Shown: one piece after another, positions 43,949 through 52,592 of the stretch | Numbering within the stretch: the stretch's first letter is position 1 | Layout of the letters: every line of letters starts with the position of its first letter | DNA from: an archaeon | GTDB taxonomy: Archaea; Asgardarchaeota; Thorarchaeia; Thorarchaeales; Thorarchaeaceae | Reading direction: 5' to 3' | NCBI GenBank assembly: GCA_024275415.1 | Contig: JAJRZD010000033.1 | Span: forward strand, 18,551 to 82,550 | Length of the DNA: 64,000 nt | Translations under genes and position numbers: made by a program | The notes under the pieces: generated by a model | Seen by the model: the letters and a program-made list of their open reading frames with translations, nothing else | Databases searched by the model: none | What the model was told of the DNA's origin: nothing

Positions 43949-45361
43949 TCACTTTTCGAAGAATAGAATACTTTCTCGTAATATGAAGGATCTTCTTACG
44001 CCAGACCTTCTCACGCGGTCTATCTCTAATCTTTTCAACCTGTATCCAATAACATCAGCAATCATCATCGTAAGAAGATCAGTAGGAATGTAGACATCTA
44101 GGATGAGTGAATCTCCTACAACCCATGCCACCTTTGCACCACTTTTCATGGAATCATACATCCTTCGCAGAACGTAATAGATATCTTCAAAGTACTTCCT
44201 TAGAAGGATAGGATAGTCTCTTCTTCTAATACCTAGACGTTCTCTCATTCTTGGTTCAACAGCAGCTGTCACATAGTCAAGCCAATCAATAGACAAGAGC
44301 GGGGGGTTCTGAGCATATTCCTTTATCATCTTTCGTGATACATTGTCACAGAGAACCATCCGATCCCTAAGCTCTTGCATGTCCTTGGTTGATTTAGCGT
44401 CACCCATCCATCCGATCTCTAGCTTGTAGTTTCCGACATAATCGAACGAGTTTAAATACGGTGGCGAGGTAATCACTGCATCAACTTTGATATCCTCTGG
44501 AAGTGAGAACACCTTGGAATCCTCACAGAAATTATTAGAAGACCCAGGTTTCTTGACGCTTTTCCTAACAATACGTAGATCTCTTACTATCATCTCGATT
44601 TTCTTTTTGAAGATCTCTACGGGTAGTTCAGGATAGATATTCTTAGTCTGTTTCTTATCGTACCCTATCGATGGTGATCTTCTCAAATTGCTTGAGGGCA
44701 GAAGGATTGTTATAAAAGCTAGATCAAAATACGATTTAATTGACGTATCTTCTATCAGTTCGATTTGTTCTTTTATCTTTAGAATTCGCTTCAATATTTC
44801 TGGTTTGAACTGCCGATCCACTTTCATGAAGGACGGTGCCCTAGTTGACGGTTCCCCTGAGAAGTCCATCTTGTTGTACTCGTCTAGAATCAGCTTTGGG
44901 TCTGTCTTCCAGCATGTTTTCGTTTCTAAAATCCTATATATTGTAGGATTAATTTCGATTCCAATAGAATCTATACTCTTCATCATTGCACAAACATTGA
45001 CGGTTCCCGAACCAGCAAAAGGGTCAAGAATAACGTGTCCCTCGCTTAGTTCAAACTGGTTTATAATCTCATAGACAAAATCGTCAGAGAAGCCCTCTAA
45101 ATAGCTAGTCCATCGATGAATGGGTTTTTTTTTGTTGTTTACAAAATTCAAGCCTCGGTTTAGTAAGCTATGCTCGATGACAACCCCAGGATATCGTTTT
45201 TTGAACTCAAAGAGATATGTATCAGGTGTCTTGAAATGATAACCCATTGATTTCCATAAGTCAAAGTTCTTTCTGTAGAATGATCTTACTTCTGTTATCA
45301 TATTAGCCTCTCTTGGGTTTTCGATATCAAGATAGTCCTCGAGAGTATTCAATGGTTTCAC
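43949..45361 (-). CDS. DNA methyltransferase with TSPPY motif (N4-cytosine or N6-adenine type)
   Basis: This 470-residue enzyme has the SAM-binding motif DPFAGSGT at residues 113-120 and the catalytic motif TSPPYLNSF at 298-306. The TSPPY form is typical of N4-cytosine methyltransferases, while adenine enzymes usually have (D/N)PPY. The order motif I then IV with a long insert suggests the alpha or beta-like arrangement, which I did not resolve. The start is a GTG at 45361. Its position next to mcrBC suggests it marks self DNA or that McrBC targets DNA with a related modification. It may also belong to an independent solitary system. Confidence 0.85.
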   Translation of the reverse strand: MKPLNTLEDYLDIENPREANMITEVRSFYRKNFDLWKSMGYHFKTPDTYLFEFKKRYPGVVIEHSLLNRGLNFVNNKKKPIHRWTSYLEGFSDDFVYEIINQFELSEGHVILDPFAGSGTVNVCAMMKSIDSIGIEINPTIYRILETKTCWKTDPKLILDEYNKMDFSGEPSTRAPSFMKVDRQFKPEILKRILKIKEQIELIEDTSIKSYFDLAFITILLPSSNLRRSPSIGYDKKQTKNIYPELPVEIFKKKIEMIVRDLRIVRKSVKKPGSSNNFCEDSKVFSLPEDIKVDAVITSPPYLNSFDYVGNYKLEIGWMGDAKSTKDMQELRDRMVLCDNVSRKMIKEYAQNPPLLSIDWLDYVTAAVEPRMRERLGIRRRDYPILLRKYFEDIYYVLRRMYDSMKSGAKVAWVVGDSLILDVYIPTDLLTMMIADVIGYRLKRLEIDRVRRSGVRRSFILRESILFFEK

Positions 45362-45510
45362 CTTATAATACGATTTGATTGTAATTCCCTAATGATTCTT
45401 AAGTTCTTGGTAATTTAAACACGTAGGATATTATTACGCCTTAAGACCTCTCGAAGATAACAATTGCAGCAACAACGAATATCATGAAATACAAATAACA
45501 CAGTGATATT

Positions 45511-46059
45511 ATGAGTGCCACCCGAAAAATGATAGAAGTGATACTACCTCGTCATAGACGCTTATCTCGCAAGTTTGCAAAATGGTTGGCTAACAAAGGC
45601 TGTGATGGAATTAAGGTTGAGAGGGATCAGATTGATGTGAGCTTTCGAAATAAAGGTGTTACGTACATGGTAGAAATCAAGATCATCTACAAAGTTTCCA
45701 CGAAACATGCAATAAGAGAAGCAATTGGGCAAGTCCTTGAATACAATTATTATGAGAAACGAAAACCTGCTGACAATTGGATTATTTTGATAGATTCTGA
45801 ACCAACAGATGACAATATTCGATATCTGAAAAGGTCAAGAAAATGCACAGTTTGCCACTTAACTTATGTTGGCCAAAGGGTAGTGATTTCATTTTCATGC
45901 AGAAATTCTGACAGGGAGCGTATACTAAGGTGGTTAATGATCATTGAATTTATTCTCCCATCTCCTAAATCTTGCATGATTTTTTCATACAGTATTGGTT
46001 TTCTTTCATTTAGATGCATGACAATATTATACATAACACATGAAACTCTTAACAACTAA
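45511..46059 (+). CDS. Small PD-(D/E)XK-like protein, first gene of the radical SAM-NACHT operon
   Basis: This is a 182-residue protein. Residues about 25-95 show a minimal nuclease-like pattern: DGIKVERDQIDVSF (acidic ligand D), VTYMVEIKIIY (E-x-K), and QVLEYNYYEK. A nuclease with this pattern would cut DNA or act as a restriction-like effector. The C-terminal 40 residues are hydrophobic (MIIEFILPSPKSCMIFSYSIG) and might be a membrane or a folded helix pair. Its last 20 bp overlap the next gene, so the two are coupled. The family is not recognised; I infer nuclease from the motif only. Confidence 0.6.
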   Translation: MSATRKMIEVILPRHRRLSRKFAKWLANKGCDGIKVERDQIDVSFRNKGVTYMVEIKIIYKVSTKHAIREAIGQVLEYNYYEKRKPADNWIILIDSEPTDDNIRYLKRSRKCTVCHLTYVGQRVVISFSCRNSDRERILRWLMIIEFILPSPKSCMIFSYSIGFLSFRCMTILYITHETLNN

Positions 46060-47056
46060 TCAATGGGACTTGCCCGGATTCGGAGCAGGTACGAAACATC
46101 GTAGAATCGAAGGATATCTTCATGAGATGCGTATCTTCGTCAATAGTGTCTGTAACCACAGATGCAGGTTCCCAGAGGGGCAGACTTGGTGCCACTCACG
46201 AGATGGGATGGTAGGTTTGGGAAGAGACATGGATTCGGAGAGTTGGCTATACCTTCTGGAAGGACTGGATCGATGGAACATGCATTCATTGAAGATTGCA
46301 GGAATGGAACCAACGTTACACCCAGATCTACCAAGTCTGATATCTGCAACTCAGTCTTTCAATATGAAAGATATTAGTATGACCACAAACGGGTTCCGGT
46401 TGGTACCCATACTACCTAATCTTGTCGAAGCTGGATTGAACCGACTAACTGTATCACTACATACTTTGAATCCATCTATCTTCAAGACCATAACTGGCGG
46501 AAGCGTCTTTCCAGTCCGTGAAGCTCTAGATTTGTGCGCAGATTTTGGAATACCGACAAAGTTGAATGTAGTTCTTCTTCGTGGAGTTAATGATGACATT
46601 CGAAACCTTCTAGAATATGCATCAAGCCGCCAGTTTGAGATCAAATTATATACTCTTCTCTGGCAACCTCATTTCGAATCAGACTACAACCGATACTTCG
46701 TTTCATGGGATGAGGTGATTCAACCTCTATCTAATGATTGGAGAGGAATTGAACTGGTCGAATTCGTGAATTCTCAGCGGTATCGCTACACACTTGAAAC
46801 TGAGAATGGCATAAAGGTCACAACAAGTTGGTTTCAACACAAGACCAACAGCATATATAACATCTGCAGGAACTGCCCACTGAACTCTAGGTGTGAGGAG
46901 GGATTCATGGGTTACGGGTTTGAAACAGACTCAAATTTCTTAGTGAATCCGTGCTATCTTCGACCAGAACTACGGTTTGACCTGAAACCTTTCTTGGAAC
47001 GGAAGTATTGTAGTGTAGAGAAACGACTTGATCGGATTGCAAATGATGGAGGGTGA
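46040..47056 (+). CDS. MoaA-like radical SAM protein with an unusual cysteine motif
   Basis: This 338-residue protein has a radical SAM triad spaced C38-x3-C42-x8-C51 (CNHRCRFPEGQTWC) instead of the usual C-x3-C-x2-C. GMEPTLHPDL stands in for the GGEP motif, and NLVEAGLNRLTVSLHTLN follows as in MoaA. A C-terminal cluster CRNCPLNSRC plus CYLRPE could bind an auxiliary 4Fe-4S cluster as in MoaA/SPASM proteins. The substrate is unknown; a nucleotide or small metabolite is a fair guess. It overlaps the upstream nuclease-like gene and lies 3 bp before the NACHT gene, so the three form one coupled unit. Confidence 0.8.
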   Translation: MKLLTTNQWDLPGFGAGTKHRRIEGYLHEMRIFVNSVCNHRCRFPEGQTWCHSRDGMVGLGRDMDSESWLYLLEGLDRWNMHSLKIAGMEPTLHPDLPSLISATQSFNMKDISMTTNGFRLVPILPNLVEAGLNRLTVSLHTLNPSIFKTITGGSVFPVREALDLCADFGIPTKLNVVLLRGVNDDIRNLLEYASSRQFEIKLYTLLWQPHFESDYNRYFVSWDEVIQPLSNDWRGIELVEFVNSQRYRYTLETENGIKVTTSWFQHKTNSIYNICRNCPLNSRCEEGFMGYGFETDSNFLVNPCYLRPELRFDLKPFLERKYCSVEKRLDRIANDGG

Positions 47057-47059
47057 AAG

Positions 47060-50000
47060 GTGAAACGCAAGAAAAGGAAGGAGTTCGACAAAGAAGATAT
47101 TCTCCAACTGCTCCGAGACCTCAATATTGATAGAGTAATAGAAGATGCTCATCTGCTTTTGGATTTGAATCGTGATGGGAAGTGGTCCATTCGACTTCTT
47201 TTGCTCTCCTACCTTCTGAAAGAGAATGAACTACAGACAATACGTGAGTTTGTGGATTTCGGATTCTCAAAGATTGCAGATGACTCGTTGTTTCAAAGGT
47301 TCAATTTCAAGAAAATTAGAAGTACTCTAGCCATGCCCGAGAAATGGTTTACAGATGAAGGTGGTAGTGAATACATTCCTGGTTCTGGCAATGCAAGAAG
47401 TATCCTGAGCAAAAGAACAGATCTGTTTACAAAGATTGGCTCAAGGTACGTACTAAATGAGAAAAATGGTAGCAGGGATCTTGCACTCGTTCTCTTCATA
47501 TTCCTGTTGAAAGCGCGCGGAATCGATTTAGAAAAGATTCCTGATGCAGATGAAGTGGAGAGTGGGTCAGTTTCAGAAGGAACATATCGGCAACTATTCT
47601 TGATTGATTCCACCGGCAAGCCAACGTCGCTTTCTCACAAAGTTCAAGACATTGTAGAAGACTGTCCAGTACTAATCCAAGCGGAGGAATTTGATAAAGA
47701 TACGAAGAACATTCTTCCACACATTCAGAGAACAATACTCGACTTGCTTCAGCGACATCACAGTGCATTCACAAACCCCCCGCATAAGAGGAAATTAGCA
47801 ATAATCTGTAAACCGATCTACAGCTTACCTGCTAGAAGCAAGAATGAGGAGTTCACTATCAACAGCTTGCTGACTCCTTCAACAAGCGAGAAGGAGCATT
47901 CCATGAATGGTGTGGATGGAGAAAGCATTGAAGATTCAGATACTAATCCGGTTCTGCTTACAGGTAGTGCGGGAAGTGGAAAGTCATTCTGGATGATCAA
48001 ACTAGCTTTGGACTTGTGGAATCATTCATTTAAGTCAGGCAGCCCTAACAGGAGTGACAGGGTTATCCCACTCTTCATAGGACTTGGATCTGTTTTTCTT
48101 GACAAGACTAAACACGGTGAATCTCTGGTATATGGCGAAGAAAAAGCTACACTATGGCACATAGATGAACCACCTGACGAGATTCCTCGTAGATCTTTGA
48201 TAGACCGGTTTCTAGGAGCAATGCTCAAGAAATCACCTCAATATATCCGGAAAATTCTCGACCGAGTAGATTGGCACGAGGTCAAGTTCGTATTTCTCTT
48301 AGATGGGTGGGATGAACTTGGTCGTCGAGAGAGGAAAGAGATGATACGGCTCATCAAGTCAAGTCCGATAAACCAACTACCTTGCATCATTAGTTCCAGA
48401 AACAAGGACAGCGATTTTGATAGTATAGAAATTGAGCATATCCGATTAGAGAAACCCACCATTGACAATTGTAAGGACTATCTGCGTTCTCGTGGAATGG
48501 AAGAAGAAGTTCTCGACAAGGTCAAAGAATGGTTCCCCGATCCCTCTCCTCTTGACTTGGAGATTTTAGGTCGAGTACCAAAGATGGAGGAGATCTCCAG
48601 TGGTCGCGTTCCCGTTTATAGAACGTGGATTGAACTGCAAATCTTGTCCTCTATCCGGAGCGATATTCTACAAGATTTACGGTCACGTTCTCAGATTGAC
48701 ACATTTATAGAAGGCGAGTTTTTCCGTGACAAATCGTTGAAGGACTGGATTCGAAGCCGAAACAATTCTCATTCGGTCTGGAGATGCCTGCCATATATTG
48801 CATATCTGCAGAAAGATGGACTAAATACATCTCTTAGTTATGATCAAGTCGTTCAAGATAATCCTCTATTGAAGGAGTTCCTAGAGAAGCGTTATGGCTC
48901 TGGAGATTCACCTCATCCTGAAATTTCAAGGAATAACTTGGTTCCGTATTTGTCCGCTGAGTATGTTTTCAGATCATATCTATCGGGAAAATACCCTCCT
49001 ATTAGAGGGGATTTACAAACCTTCAGATTCCTAGTTGAGATATTGTCATATGATTTAGAGCGGCGACATGATAGAGAATTAATTCCGAGAAGTGCCGAGT
49101 TGACGCCACTACAAACTGCTGCAATGATATGTCTTCAGGGAGAATCTGAAGCCTATACTAATGGAGCAAGAATTCGCCCATTTATCGCTGAGGGAAAGTC
49201 AGGGTCAACTCCTTTCTATACTGCGTTGTTTGATGGTTTTGTTAAGTATTGGAGCCAAACATCAACTTGCTGTGTACGAAGGAATATTCTTGATGCATTC
49301 ACGAAGTTAATTCGCACGTTTATAGTTGAAGAGAAAGAAGGAAACCCCGCACAGTTCATTGTCCCGTTATTAGAGATCGAACAGGCATTTGATTCTAATA
49401 CCTTCTCCAAGTTGATAACAGAAGAACCTGATACGTCTGTAGACCTAGAAATTTGTGATTCGTCAGGATACACACTCTATTATCTCGATTATGAGAAAGT
49501 CCAGGATTGGCTCTTACAGCTTTCCGTTAAGAAGCCTTGGTTGACTCCTTGGACTGTGAGAGTAGTAAAGCAAGAGAACCGATTGAAAATTCGGGATATA
49601 ATTGATGAAGCCCCTGATGAGTGGATGATTTACGAAGTTCTGAACTACGTTACGTCCGGATTCACATCAATTGACTCTGAATGGTTTGAGAGCATCCATA
49701 GAAATGCACTACGCCTTGAATCCGACTTGTTATGGAATTCCATTGCAATTGGCCTTCAAATGTCGCGCGGAGAGATAGACGACTACAGATTCTCGAAAAT
49801 ACTTGAAGTTCTGGGCTCTCCATGCGTTGAGGAAAGATGGAAGTTTGGATTGATAGTCAATTTGGGGAAAGTCAGACTGCCTGAACGATACACAAGAGAG
49901 GTATGGCGATCTACTGAGCAAGGGAAAATCGGTTTAAAATATGGCATAGCACTTTGCCTATCCCAGGAGCTACCAGATATAGCCATAGATGATATCCTTG

Positions 50001-51772
50001 ATGCAATTCGGGATAGCGAAGGATCCGGGTGGCTGAGGCTGCTATTACCGGGGATTCTCCAAGAGGAATATGATGAAGAAGAAATCAATAGTCGTTTTGT
50101 TCAGCTCAGTTATACCATCGTGCAGGCAATCACACGAGTTAGGGTTGTTCCATGGGATGAAGCCCGTTTAAATAGTTTAATTGATATGTGGTGGGATTCA
50201 AACCTCAAGACATTGGAAGATGCACTATCTCTAATCAAGACAATATCGAAGAAACGGAGAGAGAACCAGCTAGCTATTCTGGATTGGAGAGAAACTGAGG
50301 CTCTCAAACGACTAGTAGTGTGGTTAGGGAGTTCGCGGAAATCCACCAAGAAGAAGTTCTTCAGGAAACTCATAGAATCTGAGATTGATATGACGGATTT
50401 CTCAGTAAGAGAACATCTATATCCCATCTATCAGGAAATCGATAACAGAACAGATCTTGATGAACTCCTTGTTGCGCGTTATCCGCTTTACCATTGCAGT
50501 ATATCGATACTCCCCTTGTCAAGAGAGTCGTGGTTAACTCATATCGACAAAGTGGATCGTGAAGAACTCCTAGAAAGTAACTGGTTGATGGAGATATACC
50601 TCGAAGCCGGAAACGTGGCAACCATCGATGGAGCTATTAGCCTTCTCAATGAAATACAGAATCAAAGTGATTATCTAATAGAAACCTTCGACTCATTAGT
50701 AAAATGGGTTCTTCAAAGGCCCACTGATGAGATTGCACCGTTTATACTTCAACTCCTTAAGGAGAATCCTGCAACTACAAGGATGGGTTATTGGCGAAGA
50801 GTAAAGGAGAGTGGCCTGATTAAAGCTCTTGTTCCTGTTTCGAAAAACAGTCCTGAAGTGTATACTCGAATTCTGGAGATTGCAAAGGAAATACCAGGTC
50901 TTCAGATCGATAAACGTTCTGAGCTTCAATTCCTTTTCGAGGCACTAGCACCTGATGATCAAATGAGAGTTGTTCGGGCTCACTTTGAGAGATTTGTGGG
51001 GAAGGAGTCCTTCTTTTTCGGAAAGACCCTAGAAGAGATAATCCTGATTCATGGTAATAAGAACGATGTAGATTCACTCGTTCGCTCATTAAATAAAGAA
51101 CCAAGAAACCTTGGGAACATTTGGTCGAAGAATCCGGAACGGGCAACGGAAATCTCAAAGAGGCTATCCAATCCCTTCTCGTGTCTTCTATATGAAATTG
51201 ATATGATTGGAGGTTGGGCTGAGTACAAGAGGGAATTAGAGAAGAATCCAAAGAAGGTTGAGAAAGATCTACTGCTATTCCTCAAGAATGATTGGATCCA
51301 TAAAGGCTATGAATTCCTTGTCGCAGGAGGAGTCTTGAGAGAGGTTGCATTGAAGCATTGGAAGCGGATATTTCAAAGTGACAAGGCCTCGAGAAACGAG
51401 ATTGAGTTATACCTTGGTGCTCTCTTTGAACCCGATGATGATGAGATTGTTGAGTATGTAGCAAGCGAAGTCGATGAAATCCACAGAAACCTCAAAGAAA
51501 GGGAAAAGGAAATAGCAAAGGCATATCGTACCCCTTGGTATTCTTGGAATATCCCTGTTCTTGATAAAATTCAAAATAGACACGGTTATACTGGTCTTAA
51601 ACGATTGCTTATGAAAGTAAAAGATCAATATTCAATTGAAGGTGTAATGACATATCTGGTGAAATCGGCGAAAAAAGAAGGAATTCCAAAATCTGAGATT
51701 GTATCACTGGACGAATACCTCAAGCTAAGCAGGGCGATCAGATGGCATTTGATGAAGGAATACGAAGACTAA
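47060..51772 (+). CDS. Giant NACHT/STAND NTPase
   Basis: This 1570-residue protein has an N-terminal helical region (residues 1-290), a NACHT-type P-loop (GSAGSGKS, 302-309) and Walker B VFLLDGWDEL (411-420). A helical winged region follows, and then a long helical solenoid of about 900 residues with no cysteine or TM region. STAND NTPases (Avs, NLR-like) sense foreign molecules through the C-terminal repeats and activate an effector. The usual N-terminal effector (nuclease, protease) is not obvious here, so the effector may be the nuclease-like or radical SAM gene in the same operon. Start is a GTG with a GGTGA site 6 bp upstream, 3 bp after the radical SAM stop. Confidence 0.88.
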   Translation: MKRKKRKEFDKEDILQLLRDLNIDRVIEDAHLLLDLNRDGKWSIRLLLLSYLLKENELQTIREFVDFGFSKIADDSLFQRFNFKKIRSTLAMPEKWFTDEGGSEYIPGSGNARSILSKRTDLFTKIGSRYVLNEKNGSRDLALVLFIFLLKARGIDLEKIPDADEVESGSVSEGTYRQLFLIDSTGKPTSLSHKVQDIVEDCPVLIQAEEFDKDTKNILPHIQRTILDLLQRHHSAFTNPPHKRKLAIICKPIYSLPARSKNEEFTINSLLTPSTSEKEHSMNGVDGESIEDSDTNPVLLTGSAGSGKSFWMIKLALDLWNHSFKSGSPNRSDRVIPLFIGLGSVFLDKTKHGESLVYGEEKATLWHIDEPPDEIPRRSLIDRFLGAMLKKSPQYIRKILDRVDWHEVKFVFLLDGWDELGRRERKEMIRLIKSSPINQLPCIISSRNKDSDFDSIEIEHIRLEKPTIDNCKDYLRSRGMEEEVLDKVKEWFPDPSPLDLEILGRVPKMEEISSGRVPVYRTWIELQILSSIRSDILQDLRSRSQIDTFIEGEFFRDKSLKDWIRSRNNSHSVWRCLPYIAYLQKDGLNTSLSYDQVVQDNPLLKEFLEKRYGSGDSPHPEISRNNLVPYLSAEYVFRSYLSGKYPPIRGDLQTFRFLVEILSYDLERRHDRELIPRSAELTPLQTAAMICLQGESEAYTNGARIRPFIAEGKSGSTPFYTALFDGFVKYWSQTSTCCVRRNILDAFTKLIRTFIVEEKEGNPAQFIVPLLEIEQAFDSNTFSKLITEEPDTSVDLEICDSSGYTLYYLDYEKVQDWLLQLSVKKPWLTPWTVRVVKQENRLKIRDIIDEAPDEWMIYEVLNYVTSGFTSIDSEWFESIHRNALRLESDLLWNSIAIGLQMSRGEIDDYRFSKILEVLGSPCVEERWKFGLIVNLGKVRLPERYTREVWRSTEQGKIGLKYGIALCLSQELPDIAIDDILDAIRDSEGSGWLRLLLPGILQEEYDEEEINSRFVQLSYTIVQAITRVRVVPWDEARLNSLIDMWWDSNLKTLEDALSLIKTISKKRRENQLAILDWRETEALKRLVVWLGSSRKSTKKKFFRKLIESEIDMTDFSVREHLYPIYQEIDNRTDLDELLVARYPLYHCSISILPLSRESWLTHIDKVDREELLESNWLMEIYLEAGNVATIDGAISLLNEIQNQSDYLIETFDSLVKWVLQRPTDEIAPFILQLLKENPATTRMGYWRRVKESGLIKALVPVSKNSPEVYTRILEIAKEIPGLQIDKRSELQFLFEALAPDDQMRVVRAHFERFVGKESFFFGKTLEEIILIHGNKNDVDSLVRSLNKEPRNLGNIWSKNPERATEISKRLSNPFSCLLYEIDMIGGWAEYKRELEKNPKKVEKDLLLFLKNDWIHKGYEFLVAGGVLREVALKHWKRIFQSDKASRNEIELYLGALFEPDDDEIVEYVASEVDEIHRNLKEREKEIAKAYRTPWYSWNIPVLDKIQNRHGYTGLKRLLMKVKDQYSIEGVMTYLVKSAKKEGIPKSEIVSLDEYLKLSRAIRWHLMKEYED

Positions 51773-51859
51773 TCTGCCTTTGATGAGTCCTTGTTGAATA
51801 ACTGAACCCGGAATTTGCAGATGGTCGATAGATTGAAGAAACGGTATGCTTTGTACAAA

Positions 51860-52018
51860 TCACAATGTTACCGAACCAAGGGGGATAATAGCCACTTCAC
51901 AAATGGATATAATCATCTGGGTTGCCAGCATTATTCTGAGAACCTGTCTGACACGTTTCATCTCTCTATCGTCTGCTTCTGCAACTTGCTCCACCGCTCT
52001 GGGCTGATCAAGTACCAT
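51860..52018 (-). pseudogene. Displaced 3' fragment of mazF
   Basis: A short minus-strand ORF (52 codons from ATG 52018) matches the last 33 codons of the intact mazF at 56375: DQPRAVEQVAEADDREMKRV against DQSRAVEQVAEADDREMKRV. Then RQVLRIMLAT is identical. The original stop TAG has become CAG, so the reading continues into unrelated sequence. It is the left member of the direct repeat pair and probably a relic of integration, not a functional gene. Confidence 0.75.
51899..52011. repeat. Left copy of a 113-bp direct repeat from the mazF 3' end
   Basis: This is about 90% identical to 56358-56469 over its length, in the same orientation, with a one-base length difference. It starts near ACAAATGG and ends within codons of mazF. 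Together with the right copy it brackets 4.3 kb holding a helical protein, a zincin and Argonaute. Confidence 0.8.
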
Positions 52019-52119
52019 TAAGCCTACTTTTATCCCTCAAAAAGGCTAATATGTTCCGTAGCTAAGAATATAATGACCTAATAAGGAATCATACTGTTTA
52101 TGTAGAGGGATTGATTACC

Positions 52120-52521
52120 ATGGCTAGTATCTGGATGCTCTCAAAGGATGCAATGAGAGGAATGGACATAGTTGGTGCAATCTCTGAATTTCTTGACGAG
52201 TACCAAACAAAAGGACGTCCTACTTCCGAGTCCAGTGACCGCGTGCTATATGTTATAGAAAGACTCATCTTAGGTGCCAGAAGTTTCTTAGATTCTAATG
52301 TCAGAATTGACTCATTCTCGATGATGATTGCAGAGGCAGTACATACCGAGATGTCGAAGACACCAAATGAACTCATCTCAATCCTCGAAAGATGTGCAGA
52401 ACATATCCGTTCGCAGAGCGAGCACCTGAACGATTGCTTGGACATCCTACGCATCATCTCTAAGAATGTGATGCGAGTGACATCGAGGAGAGTGGATACA
52501 AGATCACTTGTCCTACATTAG
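52120..52521 (+). CDS. Small helical protein, first gene of the Argonaute cassette
   Basis: This 133-residue protein is all-helical and charged (MDIVGAISEFLDEYQ, VLYVIERLILGARSFL, LISILERCAEHIRSQ). There is no recognised domain. Start at ATG 52120, which follows AGAGGGATTGAT; a TTG at 52111 adds three codons. Its stop at 52521 lies within a frame that continues into the zincin gene, so the two may once have been one gene. Confidence 0.55.
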   Translation: MASIWMLSKDAMRGMDIVGAISEFLDEYQTKGRPTSESSDRVLYVIERLILGARSFLDSNVRIDSFSMMIAEAVHTEMSKTPNELISILERCAEHIRSQSEHLNDCLDILRIISKNVMRVTSRRVDTRSLVLH

Positions 52522-52592
52522 TTGAAAAGCTGATTCATGAAACACGATCCAAGCTGAACAGGTTCAAGAATCAGACCGTTTCGATTCGTGGT

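Noticed and set aside
47060..51772. A fused nuclease or protease effector at the NACHT N-terminus
   Set aside because: Residues 1-290 show no PD-(D/E)XK, TIR, HExxH or caspase-like pattern that I can see, so no effector was assigned.
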